Source: Amyloporia xantha (Eukaryota > Basidiomycota > Agaricomycetes > Polyporales > Adustoporiaceae). From it: a stretch of 64,000 nt of DNA. The position numbers were made by a program, and so were the translations under genes. The stretch lies in assembly GCA_036971615.1 (NCBI GenBank), contig JAYKKR010000010.1, positions 310,001 to 374,000 on the forward strand. Direction: 5' to 3'. This document shows, one piece after another, positions 12,288 to 24,418 of this stretch (position 1 is its first letter; each line of letters starts with the position of its first letter). The notes under the pieces are model-generated. The model was not told the origin of the DNA and made no database searches. It worked only from the letters and a program-made list of their open reading frames with translations.

Positions 12288-13754
12288 TCATGCGCGACAG
12301 TCATGGCGTATCGTTTGTCCAGATGAACCACTCAATGAGAATGTTTCCCACTCAGCCCCGCTCGTGATCCAACCTGCAAAAGGGCCTCCAACCCCTTGCA
12401 AAACACACTTCGCATTTTGGTAGTCCCACGCGCCGAGCTTAATTTCGTGATAAGTCGAGCTGGATGTGGAAATCAGTCAGTGTGCCGAACCCTCTGCTCA
12501 AAGCTTACTGGCGGATTGGCACCTGCACACGCACTGCTGTCTGATTAAACAGATCCAACAGTGACAGCTTGGATAAAATTGGCCTAAAGGGTGACCGATG
12601 AGCCTCGATGTGTGGAAAGAGGGACGGTAGCATCACCTGAATTTAGGGTTATGATGGTGTTTGGGCGGCACACCACGCTTTAAGCCGTTTATTAGGACTT
12701 CGCGTGGTGTCTGCGAGTCTGCTATCCAGCACAAGGCTGTACGGAAGTCAATGGAGCAGGACACAATGGATTGGTGAGGCATGTGCGTACAATCATTGCA
12801 AGAACTCGAGGTTTGGAGCACGCTCCTAGAGTGAGGAAATCTTATACGGGTGAATTGAATTGTAGCCTGGTTGACTTTGAAGCCAGCCGGGAGCGTTTCA
12901 TCTGCTATGCTGGAACATTCATACGAAGGCACACAGGGGAAGGAGAAGCCACTAACGATTCATGCCATTTAGTCTCTGCCAGAAAGCTCTCTGACAATCC
13001 TCTCTGACCGTTTGCTGCATATTCTCCCCCACCTCGCCAATAATGATATTGGAAACATACAGCGGCTGCAGGAAATAGGACGCTAGTGCCCCTTGTACAC
13101 CCAGTACATTCCACCGAGCAATCTTGTCACTGCAAGACATGCAGATAGTGGGAGGAGAGTCCGCACGTCCTGGCTTTGTGCGCAAGACACCATACAATGA
13201 ATAGTTGTCTCGGCCTCGAGATGCCGTGTTGGGTGGAAGACCGGGGAACTGCGCTGAATTCTTTAAAGCGGCCATCTCTGCGTCTTGAAAGGAGGCTAGG
13301 AAACGGGTCGACGCATCGCCACCTATGAGACGTGTCAATATATTAGCTGAAATGCGTTTAAAAATACCTACAGGGAACAGTTGAGATGTACATATGTATT
13401 TTCACGCCAATGTTGAGCTCAAACTTCAAGCCGTTCACTGCTTTCTGAATCCAGGGAGAATAGAAAGTCTCAGTGCAACATGCCCGCTGGATCTCTTCCA
13501 TGAACCAGCGTATGGCTGCTCGACGAGCCAGCACTTCTGCGTGACTGTCATGAAGAGCGTCCCCATCCTTTGGAAACCGCACAGTTGGAAGACATTTTGA
13601 GCCCAGTAGCCAGAGAGATAACCTTCAAAGTATCTGCATGAGACAGGATAAAAGCAGCTAGGATAGTGTACTGTCCGGTAGGCAATTTGTGTCCCAAAGA
13701 CGTGTAAGCTTTTATGGAGGCAGAAGAAACGGCATCGACTAGATCATGTTCCAT
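12288..13754 (-). CDS. TAD1: tRNA-specific adenosine deaminase Tad1 (ADAT1)
   Basis: Deaminates adenosine 37 of eukaryotic tRNA-Ala to inosine. Seen on the minus strand: start at ATG 13754 ([20 protein letters not shown]; the frame is open further upstream but lacks an ATG). The catalytic HAE motif lies in [19 protein letters not shown]. Zinc-ligand cysteines are in MYISTVPC and [15 protein letters not shown]. Later come [20 protein letters not shown] and [14 protein letters not shown]. The C-terminal third is in separate exons: [38 protein letters not shown] and, from about 12450 to 12288, [20 protein letters not shown] then [17 protein letters not shown]. Four or five introns in all. The extreme N-terminal exon is the least certain part. 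Confidence 0.85.
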
Positions 13755-14588
13755 GCAGTAATAGTGCACACCTCCGCCAAGCCAATGATACTCTTTCGAT
13801 CGGGCATGTGAGTGTTCGGCAAAGCCCCGCTGTCCTCAATAGGCAACTGAGCAAGATCGTGAAAGCAGCGACTCTTCGATACAACCATCGGAGAAATTCG
13901 AGTTTCACGCAACTAGCATGCGTATCATATCACTGTGATATTCTCACAACGAAGTCAACATGCGCCGCAGCGAACATGGTGTGTACTCACCGTCATGTTG
14001 CGTCTGCCACATCATCATCGGCCCCTCATTCACACCCAGATGACACGTCTCCTGACATGTTATATTGATGCATCAGTGTACCGAGCTACACATGTAATGA
14101 GCTCACTAACATGTTTCATCGGTGGTCTAAGTCATGCAAGTCGTGATGATGCTGTCATCGCACCACAGCACACTGCCATGCTGATGCTGGCCAGTGGAAT
14201 TTGAACTATAATGTCACGGTGAAGTAAAGTCAGGCTATAGGGGTCCAGGTGCTTCTGATGGAATCTTTAGGTGCACCTACAACAGCATCCGGGTAGGTCA
14301 ATAACCCCGCTTCCAGCCTCAGGTGTTGTCTCTGTCAATGACGGGAGTTTCGTCAGTGCCAACTTGAACGCAAGTGTGTTCACGTTCAGGCCTTGTCTAC
14401 ATCTGTTGCCTGCAATGTAGTTGAATGATTCCACTTCCAATATAATATTTTTGGACACTTGTAATTAGCAAGAGAACCCGCGCGCTGTCTACAAATGCAA
14501 TAAAGAATAAAGAATAAAGCGCGGCCACTACTACAACGAACTGTACAATCACAAACACTGCTAACGGTATCACAGACGCCCTTATTAT
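13755..14588. other. Intergenic region
   Basis: About 830 bp between the TAD1 start and the 3' end of the next minus-strand gene. Short open frames only. A small tandem repeat of AATAAAG (three units, about 14497-14519) gives several poly(A)-signal-like AATAAA hexamers on the plus strand, but no plus-strand gene ends here. Nothing else seen. Confidence 0.4.
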
Positions 14589-15526
14589 TCAGCTAGAAGA
14601 CAGGACCGGCTGCCATGTTCCAAAGGTCGTTTCCTCCAGGTGATACAAGACGACACGATCCCAGGACACGGGGATCATATTCGCCTGTTCGCAGATTTGC
14701 CGTCAGGACCGCGATTAGAGAAATCGAGAACGGAAGCTTACCTGAATGAAGTGCACACATGCTCGAGCTACTCTCCTCGCCAGCGTCTGCAGTTCTACTC
14801 GTCCGTCATATCCATCAACAGGAAGCTCGTATGTCATTGACGTATATCCCGTCCACTACAGTCCAAAGATGTATTTAATGCCTCAGACGACCGTAAGATT
14901 GGCGCTACCACTCACTCGTAGTTTGAGGACTATCTTTCCCCTGTAGTCCGCATTCAGATCATAAAGCGAGTAGGAGTCATTCCCCGCCAAGTGAGCATTC
15001 GACATGGCTTCTCCAAGGGTGATCCCAGTGCGGAAGCCGCCCTTGCGTTTGAACTTGATCAGCGTGCTGCTCATTCTCCTGTACCCATCGTGCGGCATGC
15101 GCGAGCGACGGGACATCGATGAACGACGACGAGACAGAGAAGGGGCATAGGGAGTAGCGTATCCAGACGCCGCATATTGGTAAGTTTCGGGGAAGTAACC
15201 ATCTCGATGGTTTATGTCGTCATATCCTACGGGGTGCGAGAGTTAGGATCATATTGGGATGATGTGAGAAATCAGAATTGACCATGATATTGACTGATAG
15301 TACGTTGAGGGGTCAACGCTGGGTAAGCCGTTTGCGGATAGGTCTATAGGCCTACGTTGAACAAAAGGAGAACACTATAGCCCGCATACTCGCTCACCTC
15401 TCCATAAACACCAGCAGCGACAGGCTGGCTATAGGCGTAATCGCCCTGAGGGTAGCCTCCATACTGCTGCCCATAAGAAACAGAGCGTCGAAGCGCGGGG
15501 TAGGTATCGTACGCAGGGTATGCCAT
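14589..15526 (-). CDS. Conserved basidiomycete protein of unknown function
   Basis: Multi-exon minus-strand gene, start ATG 15526 (MAYPAYDTYPALRRSVSYGQ), stop TGA 14589-14591. The N-terminal part is Tyr/Gly/Pro/Ser-rich and disordered (YGGYPQGDYAYSQPV, then an exon with SGYATPYAPSLSRRRSS). A compact domain follows: TLIKFKRKGGFRTGITLGEA, SYSLYDLNADYRGKIVLKLR, WTGYTSMTYELPVDGYDGRV, LQTLARRVARACVHFIQ and SWDRVVLYHLEETTFGTWQP. I recall this FKRKGxxRxGITLxEA / LPVDGYDGRV arrangement from many Agaricomycete proteins, I believe annotated as a DUF (possibly DUF6741), but I cannot confirm the number. Introns lie at about 14826-14910 and 14683-14740, plus two or more near 15230-15410. No enzymatic motif is visible. 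Cellular role unknown. Confidence 0.7.
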
Positions 15527-16842
15527 GATAAGTGCACTACGGAAATGCTGAGATATTGTGGGTTTCCCGGGAGGTCGTCATAACTGTGAGCGAGTTTATA
15601 AAGACGTCAACACGGGGGGTGAAGGAACATGTTTCACGGACAGAAGACGCCTCGGCCTTGAGGCCGTCGAAATCGGTAGGTGAGGGCCTGACTATAGCTC
15701 ATGACTGCAGCAGCATAGGGGCTAATGCTTCAGTAGGAGCACGTCGATGATGAATACTGGGAAGCTGGCAGCATGATGCTGACACAAACTCTCCCCGACC
15801 CTTGACCCAGTCACAAAATCAGCGATATGATGCCAGTTCAGGAACATCATACCTAGATCTAAACTGCCTCCTGCACTCGAAAAGATACTGTATTTGTGCT
15901 GATGTATACGAAACTGACACAATGATTTCCTGGACAGCGTGACAGCAGGAGCGCGGGTATCGGAAATGAACACACATCGGTGCTGGCGTGTACCACTTGT
16001 CGTGCAAGGATGCCTGGAGGCCTACACGTGTCGAGAGGAGCTGTGCAAATGTCTCAAACAAGCAGACGCGCAGCCCTTCGACAGTGAAGAGGAGGTCGCG
16101 GTATAAATTTGGCCCTCGGCTGGTAGTAGAAGACCTACTAATGCGTTAGATTCCACTTCTGAAGCTATGATACTCATTAAAAATAGACCAATCTATGATG
16201 GCCCACCATGCTCCAGCTCTTCTCGAGATGGCAGCGAGTAATCGTGTAGAGCACTCAGGGATGTTGTTGGTCATCGAGATCTCGGCGTATTACTTGATTC
16301 CTTGCGCACATTATCCGAGCTGTATCCTGGTGTATGGTTCCCTTGGCACCTCGATTTCTCCGACCTGAAGAACCGGTGCAGCATGACAGAGCTACCTGAC
16401 ACTCTTCAAGTTCATCGAAGCAGGAACATTGCCACACAGTGCGATACAGCATAGGGCAAGTTCTACAGCGTAGGAAAATAAAATTCTGTGAAAGAGTAGG
16501 AGTACGACGTTGATGCACGATCGCTGAGTCCAAGCTGTGTCTATACAACCAGTTCAAGTTCGCTGGGAGGAGGCTGAGCGGACACTCAGATCTTAATCTC
16601 GATCTGTCGGGGTTTGCCGGACCGAACGCGGGGAATGTCCAGTCCAGCCTGTAGCATTCCTAAGACCGGGTCGCATTTTGTCTTGTCAAACCAACTCTCT
16701 GCATGGATGGTAGCAAAGACTATAAACTGAATGCAGAAAGCGGGTATGCTTTGAAGTGCTCTTACTCTCTGCATCTTCGCATAAATCAGCGATCTGTCGG
16801 TAGCAACTGGATCTTCCACCTCTGAACTGTCGGAACACGACT
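15527..16842. other. Intergenic region, possible relic open frame inside
   Basis: About 1.3 kb upstream of both the orphan gene (minus) and WDR59 (plus). It should contain both promoters. No clear gene; one protein-like open stretch without an ATG at about 16242-16454 is listed separately. Confidence 0.4.
16242..16454 (+). pseudogene. Possible relic coding fragment
   Basis: A frame of about 70 codons without a start codon, bounded by stops, reads ...CRALRDVVGHRDLGVLLDSLRTLSELYPGVWFPWHLDFSDLKN.... Its amino-acid composition and phrasing look protein-like (Leu-rich, with WFPWHLDFSD), unlike its surroundings. No family was recognised. It could be the remains of an F-box/LRR-type gene or simply chance. 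Low certainty. Confidence 0.15.
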
Positions 16843-19800
16843 ATGTCCGACCTTGTTCATCCAGATGTCCTGGAGCCCGCTTCTCCAGAAGATAACAGTA
16901 ATTTCAGGCGCAGTTTGCAGTTTAACATGAAGGAATTAGTGGGTGATGCTGTCGGGAATGTAAGTCATCTTGATCCTGTCCTATTACGCGGCCTGGCGAG
17001 GGCTGCTCCTTCTCAGGCATATTGTATTCTGGCCGAATTCCTGCAGACTGTGCTGCTTGAAACTTTCGGTATTTATGGGTGTCACTTCATTTTTACCATT
17101 CATTTTCAGCATCTCTTCCACTCCGTGCTCGTGTCTCGGGAGGGTTGACTCTATTATGAATGTCAAATAGAGCGTAAAATCAGGAACTAATCCTTCTCAT
17201 CCTGCAGATGAGCATCAGTCCCGCAAGCCGAGATGTAGTATTGGCTACGTAGGTGTTGTATCATATGGTAACGAGCATAGGTGACCGTGATACGTACAAC
17301 AGACGCAATGGTCTCTTCATCATTGACCTAGAAGCACCTTTCAACGTGCCTCGGTTCGTCTTGAACTTATAGACGGTGACGCCTTATCTCAATGATCTCA
17401 GCTTCCTTCCACAAGGAGGCACGTGGGACGTGGCAGATGTGCAATGGAATCCACACGCAGCGCGTAGCGAGTACATTGTCTCCACATCGAGCGAGAAACT
17501 GTGCGTGTCGATTACTAATTACGTTTTGGCCCAATTGACTTTGAGTTAGTTTGATATGGAACCTCTTTATGACTGGGAGGACCTCCATCGAACACGTTCT
17601 GCGCTCTCACTACCGGGCAATTACAGACATCAACTGGCATACAACCGACCCGGATGTTGTAGTCAGCACGGGGATTGATTCATGGCTGTGGGCTTGGGAT
17701 CTGCGGACTATTCAAAAACCGGTAATGGGTGCGTCAGTTCACTGGCCCCTAATATCGCCGCTTCTGATCGTATTCCCCTATTGAAGGCCTATGTGCCTTC
17801 GGCAGTGAGTGCTAATTCATATAAGTCACTGTTTCGATTACATCAATCGTCATGCTTCTAGGCGGCGGGACTCAGGTGAAGTGGAACCGGCAAGACGGCA
17901 ACTTACTTGCGTCTTCACATCAGAACGAGGTACTCTTGTGGGATCGACGGGCAAGTGTAGCACGGAATCTATTCCCTCTTAGAGGCTCACCCTAGACCAC
18001 AGAAAGGAACATTACCAATATCCTGCATCCAAGCACATAACGCCAAGATTTACGGAATTGACTGGGCTCACGACAGGAGGAACGAGATCGTCACATGTTC
18101 ACTCGACAAATCCATCAAAGTTTGGGATACACAGACCCTGGAGCCGAAATTGACCATCAATACGCCGTATCCGGTTTGGCGAGCGCGGGATCTTCCCTTC
18201 GGCAGGGGTCTGTTGAGTTTGCCACAGAGAGGGGAGACAGCCCTCGAGATGTATTCTCACGACCAGCCAAGCACTCCAGTTGAGATCTTTGAAGGCCATG
18301 AAGATGTCGTCAAGGAGTTCGTGTGGCGAAAGGGTGGACATGGTGAGATTCATGTATCTGGTTTCGTGGGCAGGACTCAGCATTTTATAGATTTCTCAGA
18401 GTTCCAGCTGATCACTTGGTCCAAGGACAAGACACTACGTTTCTGGCCGGTGGATACCGACGTGATGCAGGTAATGTTTCATACACGTCATTGCATGACG
18501 AGTCTTAATTTGGCCGCTGTATAGCGAGCGGGAAGACAATCACCGACGCGTACCACCGCCATTGAGCCTCACCGCAGAGAAATGAAAGTATCTTTCAGCA
18601 ATCCTCCCATGGGCACCGATCTTCCCCCGGCGCTTTCTGCTCCCATTGGCCACAGAGGCATTCTTGCCGAAGTGCGCGCCCCGTTCCCGCCTCGCCCTCA
18701 AAAGGTCAACCCAGTTGGGCCCTCACGTGAACGGGGCCTCTCTCGAGTCCCATCAGGCGAGGTCGATAGAGAGGAGTCGTCAACGCGTTCTAAACCCATC
18801 CCGATCACGCAGGAGAAGGGTGGAACCATGACACGAGGCAATCTGGGCGGCCGGTCAGCACAAATCAATACACTCGTGTGGCTGTCGAGTATCAAAGTTG
18901 GCGGTAAGAGAGAGGCAAGTTCGGGTCCGGGAAATGGCGTGGAGAGTGGGGAAGCCTCGCGGCGGAGCTCAAGGTCGAAACCGCCATCTCTCCCTGATCG
19001 ATCGGCATCGCAGGCAATCTCCAGCATTCAGAGGAACAACGACGACAGTGATAAAACTGAAGATGTCCATCCGGCAGGTAAATTTGGTAGATTTGTACAT
19101 GACGAGTAGGTGCTATCAGTATTGGTGTATTCGTGGTTGCTGACGACGATGACAGAATCACGTCTGTTGTCAATAAGTTGTCGGCGTCGAAGGTCAAACT
19201 CGAGAAGGCATGTCGCTATGATGACATGATCTCCTAAAGCTCTGACACAGGACCTCCACAGGCTGACCTCTCTAAAAAGCGAACATGCACTTTTGGCTTG
19301 CATGGTCCTTGGGGCGAATCTACGTCCGTTTTCATCCGGATTTCATTTACTTTCCCTCCGGACTATCCTCAAGCCGCCTATCCAAATGGGATACCAAGGG
19401 TTGACTTAGAGAAAAGTCCATTGATCTCGATGAAAAGCCGTGCATTTATCCTCCGACGTCTCCGTACCATCCGAGAACACCAGAGACCTTGCCTAGAGAA
19501 TTGTCTTCGATTTTTACTCTTCGGAGACGAGGACGAACATACCGGCAGGCATATGGGGGTGGATTCTGAGTCCTCATCTGACGAAGATGCCTTACCGTCA
19601 GCTCGTAACCGTAATGGAATTAGATTTACTCTCCTACGTGGGGACAAAAATTTGGCCGAACCCCGGACTTCGCAAGGCGTCTTCGGTGTCAACGGTAAGT
19701 TGAAGCTATATAGACGATGATCTGCATTAATGTTCTCGAGTCTGCAGGCGAACTGGTATGCTTCTTCCGTGCCCCTCCGCGAATTGTACGGAATATGATG

Positions 19801-21739
19801 CGGGACATTTCCGTCTCACCATCCGTGGCCCCGCGGGCAGTAGACACAGCATCCAGACAATTCCGGTCGCCCGTCTCGCTTTCCGACGCTATATTCCGCC
19901 TTGCTCAGGCTGCTCACGACCGCAACGCTGATTCTGCGGAGAGACGACAAGCCGACGATGCAAATGACATATTAAGGATCATGACGAACCTCTTCACATT
20001 CTCACAGCAGAAGCCCAGGATGGTTTCAGAACATTCTAGGCCATTTGAAGATGCTTATTCGCTCCTGCCGACGAGGCGCAGTACGGTCTTCATCAAAGAC
20101 GCATCTGCGTTGGTGGGCACCGATGTCGGTGCTGCGCAAGACTATTCTCTTGCGACAACGCTCGATCCCCCTGACTTATGCAGGAAGAATGCCGAAATTG
20201 CTGGCTTAAAAGGACGAACGGATCATGAGCGCATATTCAAGTTGCTTGAGGCCGTCTTCACCCGTATTGGAAAGGATGATTCGCCAGAACGGGCATGTCG
20301 AAGTAGCACCCGAGAAGTCCCAGTTCTTCGAATTGTTTCCATGCTGTGAGTTTGTTCATATGCTCTCCCCGTATTTTATTGACCATCATTTTCAAGTTAT
20401 TACGACTTATCAGCCAGTAAAGACATTCAGATGCTGGCTATGATGTCGCTGTTACTTTTACATCCATCTTCTTTACGTAAGTCCCAAAGGCTCCAGGTCT
20501 CAAGCGTACTTGACTCTGCCCATTCTTGTATTATTCGTTCTTTCGAGAACAATAACTGATGATCGCCCGCAGCACCACTCGTTCTTCAAAAGACACCTGA
20601 TAAAGATACTTCACAGTATCGACGGCCTCTCAATCGTAGAAACCTCTCCTTGTCACCCATTTGGTCTAGGACGTCCCCTTCTCCCACTTTCCAGCCTGTA
20701 GCACCTCCGCTTTCTTCTCCATCCTCTTCCAAAGGTTCATGGTCAAGTCTGTTCAATACTGGTAGTATGAGGCAGTTCGTTGCTGGTATGTGATAATCGC
20801 GCAGCATGTTGTGTTATCCCTGTTTCAGTGGAGATTTCTGCAGGTTCTAAACCACGGGTGGCCATACCAGTTCCTGGAGGAACTCAGGAATATCCCTTTC
20901 CCAGCAGAAGTAGCAGTAGGGATACTTCCGTTCCACCAACCCCTCCAGCCAAATCTTGGTCGGAAGCAACAAGCATTCCTCCAATAGGATCGGCCGTTAC
21001 CTTCTCATCCGCGGGACATACGCGCCGTCCAACGTTTTCGCAAGTGTTGTCGGCGCGGCCACCTACGCAGGACAAGAAACGAATAGTGTTGAATATTTTA
21101 CCCGAGGAATCACCAACATTGTAAGCGATGCTGTAATACACGTGGACTCTCGGTATACTCACTCTCAAACTTGCAGAACATCTCTGTGTTTAGAATTGCG
21201 CAGCCAACTACTGTGCCACATTTTCGCCTACGCAGAGGTGCTGCAGGCCTGGAGACTACCCGGGAAACGAAGTGAACTACTGAAGAGCGTGGAAAGAGCC
21301 ATCCAACTGACTACTGTAGACACTGCTGTCGTGGATGACATCCTCGGCAGGGATAGATTGGGTACATATCTCGATCCCTCTGTCACTCAGAGCATTGACA
21401 TGTTCACAGGATGCGCCCGAGTCTGTGCACATGGTATAAGCGAGGGCGGTTCGAATCCAGAGATCTGTTCAGACTGTGCAGGTCATGTTAACTCTGCTCG
21501 CTGCACGATCTGTCGCCTACCAGTGAAAGGTAAGTCCTTCCTCGTACGGATGCATGAAGTTGCGAATTGAACGACATTCTATACAAGGACTTTCCCACAT
21601 TTGTCCGGCTTGTTCGCACGTCACTCATGTTACTTGTTGGAATGTACGGCAGGATGTCCATTGCGCGTCTGGCTGTGGATGCCAATGTGCACATCTTGGT
21701 AATACTGCATCTTACAAGCTATCTTTATATCCCACGTAG
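16843..21739 (+). CDS. WDR59: WDR59-like GATOR2/SEA complex subunit
   Basis: Subunit of the vacuolar/lysosomal SEACAT/GATOR2 complex, which controls TORC1 in response to amino acids (yeast counterpart Sea3/Mtc5). Start ATG 16843, stop TAG 21737-21739, about 4.9 kb with many introns. N-terminal WD40 propeller: TWDVADVQWNPHAARSEYIV, LIWNLFMTGRTSIEHVLRSH, ITDINWHTTDPDVVVSTGID, IYGIDWAHDRRNEIVTCSLD and LITWSKDKTLRFWPVD. A disordered Ser/Arg-rich linker follows (about 18580-19080). An RWD domain reads TFGLHGPWGESTSVFIRISF, then FPPDYPQAAYP. After a Ser/Pro linker comes a C-terminal RING-like zinc ribbon (GCARVCAHGIS, CSDCAGH, CTICRLPVKG, CPACSHVTHVTCW, CASGCGCQC; about 21410-21705). This domain order matches WDR59 rather than WDR24 or Mios. 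Confidence 0.9.
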
Positions 21740-22056
21740 ACATAGAAAATGCAACTATTTTTATTTGAGAGAATATGGACGAGTCAGGGCGGTCGCCTTC
21801 TGTGTAGCTTCCATTTCTTCGATTACGGGTAACCTGCTCAAATTTGCAGCAATGATGTATTTGACAATAGCGGTCTACCCTATGCCGGCCATATGAAAAG
21901 CACAACATCTTCGACGTCAAGATGTTGTAAAAGAGGTACTCGTACAAAATATACCATCGTCACCACTCCACCCATCACTACAACATGGTCCATATTACGT
22001 CTGGACGAAAATATGTCCAACATGCAAAGATGAAACATCAGTAACGTACCACACCG
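21740..22056. other. Convergent intergenic region
   Basis: About 320 bp between the 3' ends of WDR59 (plus) and P450-1 (minus). It should hold both 3' UTRs. No gene or repeat seen. Confidence 0.4.
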
Positions 22057-24191
22057 TTACTCCTGCCTGGAATCGTGCATAGTCATTATTAAAGCTTCGG
22101 CGGTTGCTGATCGGGGTCTGATCAAGCATTCATATGGATGCGGTTGACTGGAGGCGGTCACATCAGACACTTCCCAAACAGCGGCCGTGCTACGAACCTA
22201 ATTGTCCCACTGGCGTACGCAACAACTGGCTCTATGACCACTCCATTCTTTACCGTTTTGGCGATGTCAAAAACGGCCAAAGACATGGCACACGAAAGAA
22301 AGAGTGACGCTTCAGCGAGGTGCGTGCCTATAAACATCATGAGATACAAAACTCTACCCGGAATGCCGGGATTTACAAACCCGGGCAGATCCTACACAAT
22401 TTACTTTAGAACAAAGGTACAGCATGATCCGAGTTACTGACCGTCTCCCGAAGCCGAACACAACTTGACGGGGATCCTTTTCCGGTAGCTGATTGCCAGA
22501 TGTGATGAATCTATCTGGGTTGAATACGAACGGATCGGCATAGTGGTTAGGATCATGCAAAAATTTCCTGAGGGTTGAGAACGGATCCTAAGCAACAGTA
22601 GGCTCACTAACTAATCCGGTACATACCAGATGTTAGGAAATACAAGGGTGCCTTCCGGAAGGAAATAGCCCGCGTGAACATCATCTTTTGTCACACGGTG
22701 AGCCAATCCTGCAAATAGCCTATATGTCAGTCAGAACTCAAGCCCAAGGAGTACCTGAGTCACCCAATGGGACAACCGGTTGCCACCTGAATACCTCTGA
22801 GCACAGTGCATTGAGGTAAGGTAGCCGTTCGCGGTCAGCTAAGACAGGAAGTCTGTCACATCCGATGACGGTGTCAAGTTCAGCCTGCGCTTTCCGCTGA
22901 ACCTCTGGGAAACATGTCATGGCCAAGAAAAAAGTGCGTGCCAGAGAAACAGTCTAAGACAATGATTATTGATCGACATGAAAATTATCAGGACATAGAA
23001 TACCCTCACAGTATCCGCACCAGCTGTGACAAAGCGACGTATGGTCAGATCAACGACAAGTCATGCAACTGACAATACTTACCACCATACATGGTAGCGG
23101 CTGCATTTTTGATGATATATTCCCGTTCTGAATCAGGCGTCGTCTCCAGTTGTGTGGAGGCGAAACTAGGTATGGCAGTACCGCTCAACTAGTGTGCGAT
23201 ATGTCAGATGTAATATGTTCATCGCAGAATCAAAATGATCACCATGTCCTCCTTGGTAAACTCGAAAGGTATGTCGCACATCATTTGTAAATCTTTAATC
23301 CATGCCTGAGCTGTTCGCTTCCATTTAGTCCCTGGCATCCAGGCCGGCACATGCCTCACTAAGTTGACCGCTGATCAGCTGGAGTTTTCTTCAACGAAAA
23401 TGAAAATACACAGACAGAGAGGAAATGTATCGACTAGGAATGCTCCGGGCGCAGTCGAAGTTGAAAATTCTTCCATCGCACGCTCGACCAGGTCAACGAG
23501 AGGGTCCTGTCCCTCTTGAACCGAATATCCATATGCCAACTTCAAGATGACAGCACCAGTGGTTCTGCAGTCGTCGTAGTAGTAGTAGGGTAAATTAACG
23601 GCACAAGAATAACAGGCTTACTTTCGAACTTGCTCTGCCAATGTGCTCGGATGTTGCAAGACACGGGCTAAAAACTTATGTACCTCACTTTCCAAGAGTC
23701 CGGACAAATTCTGAACATGTCTGCGACTGCCCATGAACTGGTGGAATAGCCGGCGTGTCTGGCGGACCTTAGGACCGTAAGGCATGAGCCCGAGAGTACG
23801 ATCCCAGCCGACAATAGTACCGCCCATTGTCAGAATAGGGCGACCGGAATAAATTTCACTCTTCTTCTCGAACATCTCGAACGCAAGTTGAGACGAGTTG
23901 AGGAATACTATATGTTGTCCGAATAGCGTAACCGACACCATGTCACCTGACAATGGCTTCAGTGTGTTTCAATAAGGTATTCGTATGCGTTAAATCCTTA
24001 CCCCACTTGTTGCCCCAAGCTGCGAAGGTCTTCCATTCTTGTGAGGTTGGCATGTCTAATATGTTCCCAATCAGCGGCCATCCTGACGGACCAGGAGGAA
24101 GAGAAATTCGTCTGCTTCGGAAAATCCTGTTCAGGAGTAGGGTGAAGCACAGAACAGCGAAGACATCCAGGACAATCAAAAGGCCGGGCAT
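22057..24191 (-). CDS. Cytochrome P450 (array copy 1)
   Basis: Membrane-anchored P450 monooxygenase of the large basidiomycete group that resembles OrdA-like enzymes. Substrate unknown. The frame is open above 24191 with ATGs at 24224 and 24191. I chose 24191 ([14 protein letters not shown]) because it aligns with copies 2 and 3 and lies about 50 bp after a TATA box. Parts: N-terminal anchor; proline hinge [14 protein letters not shown]-helix region [21 protein letters not shown]-helix AGADTT (split by an intron); K-helix EVFR in [20 protein letters not shown]-like FNPDRF; heme loop FGFGRR-ICPG (split by an intron). The last exon reads [22 protein letters not shown] and stops at 22057-22059. 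An intron of 50 nt between RF and QPHP explains an apparent early stop. About ten introns, all in positions shared with its neighbours. All key residues are intact. Confidence 0.88.
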
Positions 24192-24239
24192 CACCATCAT
24201 CCCTGGGCTTAGAATGACTGCCATCAGCTGGGATCCCGC

Positions 24240-24245
24240 TTTATA
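24240..24245 (-). promoter_or_regulatory. TATA box of P450 copy 1
   Basis: TATAAA on the minus strand (in GCATATAAAGC), about 50 bp upstream of the ATG at 24191. Its distance argues for that start over the ATG at 24224. Confidence 0.5.
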
Positions 24246-24418
24246 TGCAACTGACACCACGGCGTCAACTTGAGATCACACACGGGAGATATTACGTTCG
24301 TGCCTCCCACAATGCAGCACTGGTTTGGGACTAATTCGGTCCCGGACCATTCTAACGTCTGTCTAATTGGGGACGCGTTATCTGTGAGATATTACGGCAT
24401 ACGCTCGGAAACATGCGA

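Noticed and set aside
14497..14519. Tandem AATAAAG repeat as a poly(A) signal array
   Set aside because: On the plus strand no gene ends here, and the minus-strand gene would need the complementary signal; noted only as a small repeat.
21449..21465. tRNA T-loop-like GGTTCGAATCC
   Set aside because: It lies inside the WDR59 zinc-ribbon exon (EGGSNPEICSDC), and no acceptor stem or anticodon arm can be formed around it.
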